Source: DATFML01 sp964571225
GTDB lineage: Bacteria; Pseudomonadota; Gammaproteobacteria; DATFLG01
Length of the DNA stretch: 6,583 nt
Direction of reading: 5' to 3'
NCBI GenBank assembly: GCA_964571225.1
Contig: CAZNBB010000169.1
Location: 1-6,583 of the forward strand
Made by a program: the position numbers and the translations under genes. The notes below the pieces were generated by a model. The model was not told where the DNA came from. It ran no database searches and worked only from the letters and a program-made list of their open reading frames with translations. Numbering within the stretch: the first letter of the stretch is position 1; the number at the start of each line of letters is the position of its first letter. Of this stretch, positions 1-6,583 are shown in pieces.

Positions 1-1848
1 GAAGACAGACCGGCGCAACCGGCCGCCCTGGAGGCCGTCATGACCCGCATCGGCGGGCTGCTTCGCGCCGGCCGGGTGCTCGGGGTGGGCTCGCCGCGCG
101 CCACCCTGGAAGCGAACTTCGCCCTGCGTTCCCTGGTGGGCGCTGAGAACTTCTGCTCGGGCGTTGCCGCCCAGGGCGACGCCCTGAATCGGGAGGTTCT
201 GGGGATCCTGCGGGCAGGTCCGGCGCCCACGGCGACGCTGCCGGACCTCGAGAAGGCCGATGCGGTGCTGGTGCTGGGCGAAGACGTGGCCAACACCGCC
301 CCACGCCTCGCCCTCGCGCTGCGCCAGAGCGTGCGCCAGCACGGCCTGGAACTGGCCGATCGGCTGAAGATCCCCCGTTGGCAGGACGCCGCCGTGCGGG
401 AAGCGGCCGGCGCGGACCTGTCACCCCTGTTTCTGGCGACACCGGTGTCCACACGCCTGGAGGACATCGCGTCGGCGACCCGTTATGGCCCCACGGCCGA
501 CATCGCGCGACTGGGCTTTGCGGTCGCCCACGGGCTGGACGGCAACGCTCCGGCCGTGAACGGATTGCCTGAAGCCGACCGGCAGTGGGTCAACGACGTG
601 GTCGCGGCGCTGGCCGGCGCACGCCGGCCGCTGGTGGTCAGCGGCACGGGGTGCGGCGACCGGGATGTGCTGCGCGCAGCGGCCAATGTGGCTACGGCCC
701 TCGCCCGGCGCAACGCAGCGACCCGCCTGAGCCTGGTGACCGCCGAATGCAACAGCCTGGGTCTGGCAATGCTCGATCCGCGCCCCCTGGAATTGGCCGT
801 GAGCGCGGGGCAGGACCGGGACCTGGACACCCTCGTCGTGCTGGAGAACGATCTGTTCCGCCGCCTTCCCCGGCAGACCGCGGACGCCCTGCTGAGCGCT
901 GCCGCCCACGTGATCACCGTCGACTGCATAGACCATGACACCGTGGCGCGCTCGGAAGTGGTGCTGCCGGCGGCGGCCTTTTCGGAGAGCGAAGGGACGC
1001 TGGTCAACAGCGAGGGTCGCGCCCAGCGGTTCTACAAGAGCAACCTCGCCGCCCATCCCATCCAGGAAAGTTGGCGCTGGCTGCAGGCCATGGCGGCCGT
1101 CTCGGGCGGGGTCGAAACCATCGACTGGCACAGCCTTGACGACGTGACCGCGCAGTGCGCCGCCCTCAGCGACGAGTTGGCGGCGATCACCGAGGCAGCG
1201 CCGCCCGCCTCCCAGCGCGTGGTGCACCTGCGCATACCCCGACAGTCCCATCGCTACAGCGGGCGCACGGCCATGCACGCCGCGGCGACCCTCCACGAAC
1301 CCATTCCTCACCGGGACCTGGACAGTCCCCTGTCCTTTTCCATGGAAGGCTATCTCGGCGAACCGGCACCTGCCCTCATCCCCCGCTTCTGGGCGCCGGG
1401 CTGGAACTCGATCCAGTCCCTCAACAAGTTCCAGAGCGAGGTGGCCGGCGCTCTGGTTGGAGGCGATCCGGGGCGGCGCCTGCTCGAACCCGGGGGGGAC
1501 GGACGCTATTTCGACCAGATCCCCGCGCCGTTCAAGCCCAGTAAGGGTCAATGGCGAGTCGTTCCGCTGTACCACGTGTTCGGAAGCGAACCCTTGAGCG
1601 CCCTGTCGCCGCCTTTGCGCAGCCGCACACCGGATCCGTACCTGGCGATAGGCCCGGAAGACGCGCGCCGCCTGGGCGTGAAGGACGGCAGCACCCTGCA
1701 GGTGGGTGCCCTCGATGGCCGTTCGCTCACCGTACGGCTGCAGCCCGCCCTGGCGCGGGGCATGGTGGGTGTGCCGGTAGGCCTGCCGGGGCTGGCGCAG
1801 GAGGCGCTGCCGGAGTGGACAACCCTGCAAGGGGGTGACGGCTCATGA
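1..1848 (+). CDS. nuoG: NADH-quinone oxidoreductase subunit G, C-terminal part (5' end outside window)
   Basis: This is the large iron-sulfur subunit of the peripheral arm of complex I, which carries electrons from NuoE/F towards NuoI. The frame is open from base 1, so the ATG at 40 is an internal methionine and not the start. The fragment is 615 residues; against E. coli NuoG (908 aa) roughly 290-300 N-terminal residues, which hold the iron-sulfur ligands, lie upstream. What remains is the catalytically inactive molybdopterin-oxidoreductase fold. Family-typical stretches are VLVLGEDV (bases 268-291), VVLENDLFRRLP (835-870), SEVVLPAAAFSESEGTLVNS (952-1011) and EGRAQRF (1012-1032). The segment HRYSGRTAM (1249-1275), then FSMEG and FWAPGWNS, marks the long C-terminal extension found in E. 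coli-type NuoG. A domain resembling the molybdopterin-dinucleotide-binding fold covers about 1540-1790. The stop overlaps the nuoH start (ATGA). I see no frameshift. Identification is by recalled family similarity. Confidence 0.96.
   Translation, partial: EDRPAQPAALEAVMTRIGGLLRAGRVLGVGSPRATLEANFALRSLVGAENFCSGVAAQGDALNREVLGILRAGPAPTATLPDLEKADAVLVLGEDVANTAPRLALALRQSVRQHGLELADRLKIPRWQDAAVREAAGADLSPLFLATPVSTRLEDIASATRYGPTADIARLGFAVAHGLDGNAPAVNGLPEADRQWVNDVVAALAGARRPLVVSGTGCGDRDVLRAAANVATALARRNAATRLSLVTAECNSLGLAMLDPRPLELAVSAGQDRDLDTLVVLENDLFRRLPRQTADALLSAAAHVITVDCIDHDTVARSEVVLPAAAFSESEGTLVNSEGRAQRFYKSNLAAHPIQESWRWLQAMAAVSGGVETIDWHSLDDVTAQCAALSDELAAITEAAPPASQRVVHLRIPRQSHRYSGRTAMHAAATLHEPIPHRDLDSPLSFSMEGYLGEPAPALIPRFWAPGWNSIQSLNKFQSEVAGALVGGDPGRRLLEPGGDGRYFDQIPAPFKPSKGQWRVVPLYHVFGSEPLSALSPPLRSRTPDPYLAIGPEDARRLGVKDGSTLQVGALDGRSLTVRLQPALARGMVGVPVGLPGLAQEALPEWTTLQGGDGS
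1830..1838 (+). promoter_or_regulatory. Ribosome binding site for nuoH
   Basis: AGGGGGTGA differs by one base from the ideal AGGAGGTGA and ends six bases before the ATG at 1845. It lies wholly within the last codons of nuoG. It supports the overlapping ATG at 1845 over the in-frame ATG at 1866, which has a weaker upstream match. Confidence 0.75.
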
Positions 1849-2804
1849 ACGGGGTGCTGCTGTCCATGGTGAACATCGTGGGGATCGTGGTGGTGGTGCT
1901 CGGTCTCAGCGCGGCCCTGATTTGGGTCGAACGCCGGCTGCTGGGTATCTGGCAGGACCGCCTGGGTCCCAACCGGGTCGGTCCCCAGGGCGTGCTGCAG
2001 GTGGTGGCCGACATGATCAAGATATTCACCAAGGAGGACTGGATCCCGCCGTTTGCCGACCGCCCGGTGTTCGTCATTGCGCCTGCCGTGGTGGTGATCG
2101 CTTCGCTGATGGTGTTCGCCGTGGTGCCCTTCGCACCGGGCATCGGCGTGGTGAACCTCAACGTGGGGCTGCTGTTCTTCCTGGCCATGAGCTCCCTGGC
2201 CGCCTACAGCGTGATCCTGGCCGGCTGGGCGTCCAACAGCAAGTACGCGCTGTTCGGCGGGCTGCGGGCCGCCGCCCAGATGCTCAGCTACGAAGTGTTC
2301 ATGGGCCTGTCCCTGATGGGCGTGGTGATGATGGCCGGTTCGTTCAACCTGCGGGATATCGTCAATGCCCAGCAGGGACTGTGGTTCTGCATTCCCCAGG
2401 TGCTGGGCTTCGTGGTGTTCGTGATCGGCGGTATCGCCGAAATTCACCGCCTGCCCTTCGATCTGCCAGAGGCCGAGGCCGAACTGACCGGCGGCTACCA
2501 CACCGAGTATTCGGGCCTCAAGTTCGGCCTGTTTTTCGTCGGCGAATACCTGGGGATCATCCTGATCTCGGTGATGATCACCGTGTTCTTTCTCGGCGGC
2601 TGGCACGGTCCGCTGCTGCCGCCCATCGTCTGGTTTGTTCTGAAGACGTTCTTCTTCGTGGGGTTCTTCATTCTGCTGCGGGCCTCGCTGCCGCGGCCCC
2701 GCTACGATCAACTCATGAGCTACGGCTGGAAGCTGCTGCTTCCGTTGACCCTGCTGAATCTCGCTCTCACCGGAGGCGCCCTGCTGGCGCACGGGGGAGG
2801 ATGA
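1845..2804 (+). CDS. nuoH: NADH-quinone oxidoreductase subunit H (complete)
   Basis: NuoH (ND1 family) is the membrane subunit that joins the two arms of complex I and forms, with NuoB and NuoD, the quinone-binding channel. The product is 319 aa (E. coli 325 aa) with about eight hydrophobic segments, near residues 10-28, 72-95, 104-126, 150-166, 183-198, 229-252, 258-280 and 296-314. Visible family motifs are the ERR around E29, RLGPNRVG (39-46), the KED before the second helix (63-65) and SYE ending at E150. The loop RLPFDLPEAEAEL (202-214) contributes D206, E209, E211 and E213, with E221 in HTEYSG. These match the charged residues that couple quinone chemistry to the membrane arm; E29, E150 and E209 correspond to E. 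coli E36, E157 and E216. The start overlaps the nuoG stop by four bases, which suggests translational coupling. No key residue is missing. Confidence 0.98.
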   Translation: MNGVLLSMVNIVGIVVVVLGLSAALIWVERRLLGIWQDRLGPNRVGPQGVLQVVADMIKIFTKEDWIPPFADRPVFVIAPAVVVIASLMVFAVVPFAPGIGVVNLNVGLLFFLAMSSLAAYSVILAGWASNSKYALFGGLRAAAQMLSYEVFMGLSLMGVVMMAGSFNLRDIVNAQQGLWFCIPQVLGFVVFVIGGIAEIHRLPFDLPEAEAELTGGYHTEYSGLKFGLFFVGEYLGIILISVMITVFFLGGWHGPLLPPIVWFVLKTFFFVGFFILLRASLPRPRYDQLMSYGWKLLLPLTLLNLALTGGALLAHGGG

Positions 2805-2816
2805 GCCTGAGCGGGC

Positions 2817-2823
2817 GAGGAGA
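2817..2823 (+). promoter_or_regulatory. Ribosome binding site for nuoI
   Basis: GAGGAGA lies five bases before the ATG at 2829, inside the 24-base gap after nuoH. It fixes the nuoI start. The ATG at 2801, which overlaps the nuoH stop, is in another frame and leads to no recognisable protein. Confidence 0.8.
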
Positions 2824-2828
2824 CCAAG

Positions 2829-3356
2829 ATGCAAAGCGTGCTGTTCAACTCCCTGCGGATCATGGGTCGTTACCTGACCCACACCTTCACCCGCAAGGCG
2901 ACCATCGAGTACCCGGACGAAATGCCCCGGATTCCGCCCCGCTGGCGCGGCAGGATCATCCTGTCCCGCGACCCCGACGGGGAGGAACGCTGCGTGGCCT
3001 GCTACCTTTGCGCAGTGACCTGTCCGGTGGACTGTATCGCCCTGCAGGCCACCGAGGACGAGCACGGACGTCGCTATCCGGAGTTCTTCCGCATCAATTT
3101 CTCCCGCTGCATCTTCTGCGGGCTTTGCGAGGAAGCCTGCCCGACCTATGCCATCCTGCTTACTCACGATTTCGAGATGTGCGAGTACGACCGCCTCAAC
3201 CTGGTCTACGAGAAGGAGGAACTCACCATTTCGGGCCCGGGGAAATACCACGACTACAACTTCTACCGGGTGGCCGGCCTGGCTATCGGCGGCAAGGACA
3301 AGGGCGAAGCGAAAAGCGAGGACACGCCCGTCGATCCGCACAGCCTCATGCCCTGA
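2829..3356 (+). CDS. nuoI: NADH-quinone oxidoreductase subunit I, 2x[4Fe-4S] ferredoxin-type (complete)
   Basis: NuoI (TYKY family) carries clusters N6a and N6b, which relay electrons from NuoG to the terminal cluster N2 in NuoB next to the quinone site. The product is 175 aa (E. coli 180 aa). Two ferredoxin motifs are intact: C55-x2-C58-x2-C61-x3-C65-P and C94-x2-C97-x2-C100-x3-C104-P. By family precedent C55, C58, C61 and C104 bind one cluster, and C94, C97, C100 and C65 the other. The amphipathic N-terminus (about 1-22) is the usual membrane-surface anchor. The run RRYPEFFRINFSRCIFCGLC (81-100) and the tail ISGPGKY...YNFYR (134-147) are nearly the same as in E. coli NuoI as recalled. C69 and C118 are extra cysteines outside the ligand pattern; E. 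coli has glycine at the position of C118. The gene follows nuoH after 24 bases and precedes nuoJ by 13. Confidence 0.98.
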   Translation: MQSVLFNSLRIMGRYLTHTFTRKATIEYPDEMPRIPPRWRGRIILSRDPDGEERCVACYLCAVTCPVDCIALQATEDEHGRRYPEFFRINFSRCIFCGLCEEACPTYAILLTHDFEMCEYDRLNLVYEKEELTISGPGKYHDYNFYRVAGLAIGGKDKGEAKSEDTPVDPHSLMP

Positions 3357-3358
3357 AC

Positions 3359-3362
3359 GGAG
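3359..3362 (+). promoter_or_regulatory. Ribosome binding site for nuoJ
   Basis: GGAG lies seven bases before the ATG at 3370. It decides the nuoJ start: the frame stays open upstream to an ATG at 3148, but that stretch is an out-of-frame reading of nuoI and is rich in Ser, Thr and Arg, unlike NuoJ. Confidence 0.7.
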
Positions 3363-3369
3363 CGCTTCC

Positions 3370-3870
3370 ATGAACGCCACCTTCTACGTTGCCTCCATCG
3401 TCGCCGTGTTGACCACCATGCTGGTGATCACCCGCACGCACGTGGTGCACGCCCTGCTTTACCTGGTGGTGTCCCTGTTGGCGCTGGCACTGGTGTTCTA
3501 CACCCTGGGTGCACCGTTCGCCGCCGCCCTGGAGGTGATCGTCTACGCCGGGGCCATCGTGGTGCTGTTCGTGTTCGTGGTCATGATGCTCAACCTGGGA
3601 AGCCAGAGCGCCCATCGCGAGCGCCGTTGGATGACACCGGCCACGTGGTTGGGCCCGGGACTGTTCTCCGCCGTGCTGCTGGGGGAGCTGATCTATTCCC
3701 TCTACGTCGGGTTGCCGGGCCGGGAAGGCGTCAATGTGGTGCCGTCCCGACTGGTGGGCATGACCCTGTTCGGCCCCTATGTGCTGGCGGTGGAGCTGGC
3801 CTCCATGCTGCTGCTGGCGGGGCTGGTGGGGGCCTACCATCTGGGGCGCAGGGAACATCTGCAACACTGA
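3370..3870 (+). CDS. nuoJ: NADH-quinone oxidoreductase subunit J (complete)
   Basis: NuoJ (ND6 family) is a small membrane subunit between NuoH and NuoK. Its third helix contains the flexible segment thought to switch the water/proton path on quinone reduction. The product is 166 aa with five hydrophobic segments, near residues 3-20, 26-46, 50-76, 91-112 and 138-158. The family signature EVIVYAGAIVVLFVFVVMML is at residues 55-74 and includes E55 and Y59. TLFGPYVLAVELASMLLLAG (132-151) matches the last helix of E. coli NuoJ as recalled. E. coli NuoJ is about 184 aa; the difference is mainly its hydrophilic C-terminal tail, which here ends soon after the last helix. The ATG at 3370 was chosen for its GGAG and because homologous sequence begins there. 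Confidence 0.97.
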   Translation: MNATFYVASIVAVLTTMLVITRTHVVHALLYLVVSLLALALVFYTLGAPFAAALEVIVYAGAIVVLFVFVVMMLNLGSQSAHRERRWMTPATWLGPGLFSAVLLGELIYSLYVGLPGREGVNVVPSRLVGMTLFGPYVLAVELASMLLLAGLVGAYHLGRREHLQH

Positions 3871-3872
3871 CA

Positions 3873-3878
3873 GGGGAG
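3873..3878 (+). promoter_or_regulatory. Ribosome binding site for nuoK
   Basis: GGGGAG lies eight bases before the ATG at 3887, within the 16-base nuoJ-nuoK gap. It favours this ATG over an in-frame GTG at 3902, which would give a 99-residue product but has no upstream purine-rich site. Confidence 0.75.
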
Positions 3879-3886
3879 ATACCGCC

Positions 3887-4201
3887 ATGCCCGTCGCCAA
3901 CGTGGCTCTCAACCAGGCATTGCTGCTCGCGGCCGTCCTGTTCACCCTGGGGCTGCTCGGGCTGCTGGTGCGGCGCAACGTGATCATGATGCTGGTGTCC
4001 CTGGAGATCATGCTCAATGCCGCCGGCCTGGCCTTCGTGGTGGCCGGCTCGCGCTGGCAGCAGGCCGACGGCCAGATCATGTTCATCCTGATCCTGTCCC
4101 TGGCCGCTGCGGAGGTGGCGGTGGGATTGGCTCTTGCGCTGCAGTTCTACCACCGCTTCCACACCCTGGACGCGGACGCCGCCAGCGAGTTGAGGGGCTG
4201 A
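3887..4201 (+). CDS. nuoK: NADH-quinone oxidoreductase subunit K (complete)
   Basis: NuoK (ND4L family) is the smallest membrane subunit. It contributes two buried glutamates to the hydrophilic axis linking the quinone site to the antiporter-like subunits. The product is 104 aa (E. coli 100 aa), with three hydrophobic segments near residues 8-27, 32-53 and 63-88. E40 in VSLEIMLNAAGLAF and E76 in SLAAAEVAVGLAL correspond to E. coli E36 and E72, which are known to be important for activity. The paired arginines R29-R30 after the first helix and the C-terminal SELRG are also family-like. The four extra N-terminal residues come from the chosen ATG. The stop is one base before the nuoL ATG, so the two are probably translated in a coupled way. 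Confidence 0.97.
   Translation: MPVANVALNQALLLAAVLFTLGLLGLLVRRNVIMMLVSLEIMLNAAGLAFVVAGSRWQQADGQIMFILILSLAAAEVAVGLALALQFYHRFHTLDADAASELRG
4192..4197 (+). promoter_or_regulatory. Ribosome binding site for nuoL
   Basis: GAGGGG in the last codons of nuoK lies five bases before the ATG at 4203. The spacing is on the short side but acceptable. It supports initiation directly after the nuoK stop. Confidence 0.65.
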
Positions 4202-4202
4202 C

Positions 4203-6092
4203 ATGTTCCACCTGATCTGGCTCGTTCCGCTGTTGCCGCTCATCGGGTTCGCCGTCCTGACGTTCACCCAGGGTCGACTGATCCGGCCCGCCGTGGCCTG
4301 GGTGGGCGCCGGCTCCGTGGGACTGTCGGCAGCGGTGGCCCTGTGGATCGGCGCCAATTTCATTCTCCATCCGCCGGCGGGCCACGCCTACACACTGACC
4401 GTCTGGCACTGGATCAGCGTGGCGGGGTTCCGCCCCACCGTAGGTTTCTACCTGGACAACCTGGCGGTGATCATGATGCTGGTGGTCACCTTCGTTGGCT
4501 TTCTCATTCATCTGTACTCCACCGAATACATGGCGGAGGACAGTGGCTACAGCCGCTTCTTCGCCTACATGAACCTGTTCGTGGCCTCCATGCTCACCCT
4601 GGTGCTGGCCGACAACCTGCTGCTGCTGTACCTGGGCTGGGAAGGGGTCGGCCTGTGCAGCTATCTGCTGGTGGGGTTCTGGTACCGGGACCCTGCCAAC
4701 GGGGAGGCGGCGCGCAAGGCCTTCGTGGTGACGCGGGTCGGAGACGTCGCCCTCACCATCGGACTGCTGCTGCTGTACACCCATCTGGGCACGCTGCATA
4801 TCCAACCGCTCATGCACCGGGCCGCCGAACAATGGCCGGTGGGCTCCAGCCTGGCCACCGCTGCCGCCTTCCTGGTGCTGGGGGGCGCGGTGGGCAAGTC
4901 GGCCCAGCTGCCCCTGCAGACCTGGCTGCCCGACGCCATGGCCGGCCCCACCCCGGTCAGCGCCCTGATTCACGCGGCCACCATGGTCACCGCCGGCGTA
5001 TACCTCATCGCCCGTACCCACGTGCTGTTCGCCCTCGCCCCCGATGCCCAGCTCGCCGTCGCGGCCGTGGGTGCCGCCACGCTGCTGCTGGCCGGCTTCA
5101 GCGCCCTCACCCAACGAGACATCAAGCGGGTGCTGGCCTATTCCACCATCAGCCAGATCGGCTACATGTTCCTGGCCCTGGGCGTCGGCGCCTGGGCGGC
5201 GGCCATCTTCCACCTGATGATTCACGCCTTCTTCAAGGCACTGCTGTTCCTGGCCTCCGGCGTGGTAATCCACGCCCTCGACGACGAGCACGACATCTTC
5301 AAGATGGGCGGGCTGCGCCGGGAGCTCCCCAGCGCCTTCTGGCCGTTCCTGCTGGGCGGCATGGCCCTGTCGGCCGTGCCCTTTATCTCCGCCGGCTTCT
5401 ACAGCAAGGACCTGATCATCCTGGACGCCTGGTCATCGTCGGCGGGCAGCCCCTGGTTGTGGGCGGCGGCCTGGATCGGCGCATTGATGACCAGCCTGTA
5501 CACCTTCCGGCTGATCTTCATCGCCTTCTTCGGCGAGGCCAAGACCAGGGTCCGCAAGCGCCCGGGCGTGCGCATGATGGTTCCCCTCGTCACACTGTCG
5601 GTGCTGTCGGTGATCGGCGGCTGTCTGGAGCTGCCGGCCTACATGGGCAACGCGCCTCTGTTCACGAATTTTCTGCACACCGTCCTGCCGTCCGTCCACG
5701 CGTTGGCCGCGTCGCGCACCGAGACCGTGCTGGAACTGCTCAGCGGTGTCGCCTCCCTCGGCGGGATCTATCTGGCTTACCTGCTGTTCCTGCGCTACCC
5801 CGAATGGCTGAGGGGCTTCGCCCGCCAGCCTTGGGGCGCTGCCCTGCACCGCTTCTGGGCCGGCGACTGGGCCATGGACTGGCTGTATGACCGCGTGCTG
5901 GTACGGCCCTACCACTGGTTCGCGCGGGTCAATCGTTCCGACGCAATCGACAGCGTCTATCGTGGGCTGGCGGTGGTCAGCGAGGCGATTCACGGCGGTC
6001 TGAGCGATACCCAGACCGGCGTCATGCGCTGGTACGCCCTCACCATGGTGGTGGGATCGGTAATCGTGCTGTCCATTTCGGTGTTTCTATGA
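4203..6092 (+). CDS. nuoL: NADH-quinone oxidoreductase subunit L, antiporter-like (complete)
   Basis: NuoL (ND5 family) is the distal antiporter-like subunit of the membrane arm, a proposed proton-translocation site that sends a long lateral helix back along NuoM and NuoN. The product is 629 aa (E. coli 613 aa). Motifs include LGWEGVGLCSYLLVGFWY (144-161), LPDAMAGPTPVSALIHAAT (242-260) and HAFFKALLFLASG (341-353). The proton-path residues are present at a constant offset of three from E. coli: E147 (E144), D181 (D178), K232 (K229), H257 (H254), K308 (K305), H337 and H341 (H334 and H338), K345 (K342) and K402 (K399). The C-terminal part, including WAMDWLYDRVLVRPYHWFAR (556-575), matches the lateral-helix region, and a final membrane helix lies near 612-628. 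No inactivating change is visible. Its stop overlaps the nuoM start. The family resembles Mrp antiporter and Hyf/Hyc subunits, but gene order and full length identify NuoL. Confidence 0.98.
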   Translation: MFHLIWLVPLLPLIGFAVLTFTQGRLIRPAVAWVGAGSVGLSAAVALWIGANFILHPPAGHAYTLTVWHWISVAGFRPTVGFYLDNLAVIMMLVVTFVGFLIHLYSTEYMAEDSGYSRFFAYMNLFVASMLTLVLADNLLLLYLGWEGVGLCSYLLVGFWYRDPANGEAARKAFVVTRVGDVALTIGLLLLYTHLGTLHIQPLMHRAAEQWPVGSSLATAAAFLVLGGAVGKSAQLPLQTWLPDAMAGPTPVSALIHAATMVTAGVYLIARTHVLFALAPDAQLAVAAVGAATLLLAGFSALTQRDIKRVLAYSTISQIGYMFLALGVGAWAAAIFHLMIHAFFKALLFLASGVVIHALDDEHDIFKMGGLRRELPSAFWPFLLGGMALSAVPFISAGFYSKDLIILDAWSSSAGSPWLWAAAWIGALMTSLYTFRLIFIAFFGEAKTRVRKRPGVRMMVPLVTLSVLSVIGGCLELPAYMGNAPLFTNFLHTVLPSVHALAASRTETVLELLSGVASLGGIYLAYLLFLRYPEWLRGFARQPWGAALHRFWAGDWAMDWLYDRVLVRPYHWFARVNRSDAIDSVYRGLAVVSEAIHGGLSDTQTGVMRWYALTMVVGSVIVLSISVFL

Positions 6093-6583
6093 TTCTGCTG
6101 TGGCTCATTCTGGTACTGCTGATCGGCGGCGTGCTGGCCTGGCTGGCCGACTACTGGTACACGCCTCTGTGCCGGTGGGTGTCGGTGGCCACCCTGGCCG
6201 TGGATCTGTGGCTGGGGCTGCGGTTGTGGACCCTGAGCCCGACGAACCTCGCCCTGGCCGCCAACGGTCCGTGGGTGGCCCGGCTGGACTGGTCATGGAT
6301 CCCGTCCTTCGGCATCCACTTCCACCTGGCGGCCGATGGGCTCAGCGTCCTGATGGTGGTGCTGACGCTGGCGCTGGGACTGGCGGCGGTGGCGGCTTCC
6401 TGGACCGAGATCAGGGAACGGGTCGGCTTCTTCCACTTCAACCTGCTGTGGTCATTGGCGGGCACCCTGGGGGTGTTCCTGGCCTTCGACCTGTTCCTGT
6501 TTTTCTTCTTCTGGGAAATCATGCTGGTGCCGATGTATTTCCTGATAGCGGTGTGGGGAGACCAGCGGCGCATCTACGCCGCC
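6089..6583 (+). CDS. nuoM: NADH-quinone oxidoreductase subunit M, N-terminal part (3' end outside window)
   Basis: NuoM (ND4 family) is the middle antiporter-like subunit of the membrane arm. The ATG at 6089 overlaps the nuoL stop (ATGA), and the frame stays open for 165 codons to the window edge. E. coli NuoM is about 509 aa, so roughly one third is visible. The first membrane segments lie near residues 3-22, 31-48, 86-104, 114-131 and 133-156. The conserved HLAADGLSVLMVVLT (79-93) precedes the third segment. FFFFFWEIMLVPMYFLIAVW (137-156) is the ND4 signature; its E143 corresponds to the essential E144 of E. coli NuoM. The catalytic lysines of later helices lie beyond the window. No Shine-Dalgarno-like site precedes the ATG, so translation probably depends on ribosomes finishing nuoL. 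Identity rests on the signature motif and on position after nuoL. Confidence 0.96.
   Translation, partial: MILLWLILVLLIGGVLAWLADYWYTPLCRWVSVATLAVDLWLGLRLWTLSPTNLALAANGPWVARLDWSWIPSFGIHFHLAADGLSVLMVVLTLALGLAAVAASWTEIRERVGFFHFNLLWSLAGTLGVFLAFDLFLFFFFWEIMLVPMYFLIAVWGDQRRIYAA

Noticed and set aside
40..42. The ATG at 40 as the start of a stand-alone 602-residue protein.
   Set aside because: The frame is open upstream to base 1, no convincing Shine-Dalgarno site precedes it, and homology to the interior of NuoG implies the true start lies outside the window.
421..1830. A 469-codon minus-strand open frame opposite nuoG.
   Set aside because: It is a shadow frame produced by high GC content and few stop codons. 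It has no recognisable motif and lies wholly inside nuoG.
2805..2828. The nuoH-nuoI gap as a possible internal promoter or terminator.
   Set aside because: It is only 24 bases, holds the nuoI ribosome binding site, and shows no hairpin followed by a T-run and no recognisable promoter elements.
1835..3373. A 512-codon plus-strand frame running across nuoH and nuoI.
   Set aside because: It is an out-of-frame reading with an Arg/Gly/Pro-rich translation. nuoH and nuoI in their own frames account for this DNA with clear motifs.
1548..3380. A 610-codon open frame on the minus strand opposite the end of nuoG, nuoH and nuoI.
   Set aside because: It is antisense to well-identified genes. Its His/Gln/Glu/Gly-rich, low-complexity translation is what the reverse complement of GC-rich membrane-protein codons (CTG, GTG, ATG) gives, and it resembles no family I know.
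4083..5291. A 402-codon minus-strand open frame opposite nuoK and nuoL.
   Set aside because: It has the same Gln/Gly/His-rich antisense composition, no domain, and complete overlap with conserved nuoL coding sequence.
4343..5890. A 515-codon plus-strand frame inside nuoL.
   Set aside because: It is an out-of-frame reading of nuoL, rich in Arg, Gly, His and Pro, with no membrane segments or family motifs.

Overview
The window is an internal slice of a nuo operon, which encodes the proton-pumping NADH:quinone oxidoreductase (respiratory complex I). All seven genes lie on the + strand in the canonical bacterial order nuoG-H-I-J-K-L-M. nuoG is cut by the left edge and nuoM by the right edge; nuoH, nuoI, nuoJ, nuoK and nuoL are complete. 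There is no sign of a mobile element, RNA gene, CRISPR array or internal terminator, and no unexplained gap: the longest space between genes is 24 bases.

The DNA is GC-rich, with strong G/C preference at third codon positions (CTG, GCC, GTG and ACC dominate). The proteins resemble the Escherichia coli-type enzyme more than the mitochondrial/alphaproteobacterial type. NuoG has the long C-terminal extension seen in E. coli, and NuoI, NuoH, NuoJ, NuoK and NuoL align with the E. coli subunits as recalled from memory, with the key ionisable residues at constant offsets. A GC-rich gammaproteobacterium outside the enterics is the most likely source. Genus cannot be decided from this window.

Layout: bases 1-1848 hold the C-terminal two thirds of NuoG (peripheral-arm iron-sulfur/molybdopterin-fold subunit). 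Bases 1845-2804 hold NuoH (membrane subunit lining the quinone channel). Bases 2829-3356 hold NuoI (two [4Fe-4S] clusters, the last relay before quinone). Bases 3370-3870 hold NuoJ and 3887-4201 NuoK, the small membrane subunits that carry the start of the hydrophilic axis. Bases 4203-6092 hold NuoL, the distal antiporter-like subunit with its lateral helix. Bases 6089-6583 hold the start of NuoM, the next antiporter-like subunit. Stop and start codons overlap (ATGA) at nuoG/nuoH and nuoL/nuoM, one base separates nuoK and nuoL, and the other gaps are 13-24 bases. This fits a single polycistronic message with translational coupling.

Electrons from NADH pass through clusters in NuoE/F/G (mostly encoded upstream) to NuoI and then to quinone at the NuoB/D/H interface. 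Coupling runs through NuoH, J and K to the antiporter-like subunits L, M and N. I see ordinary housekeeping respiratory genes and no evidence of a previously undescribed system.
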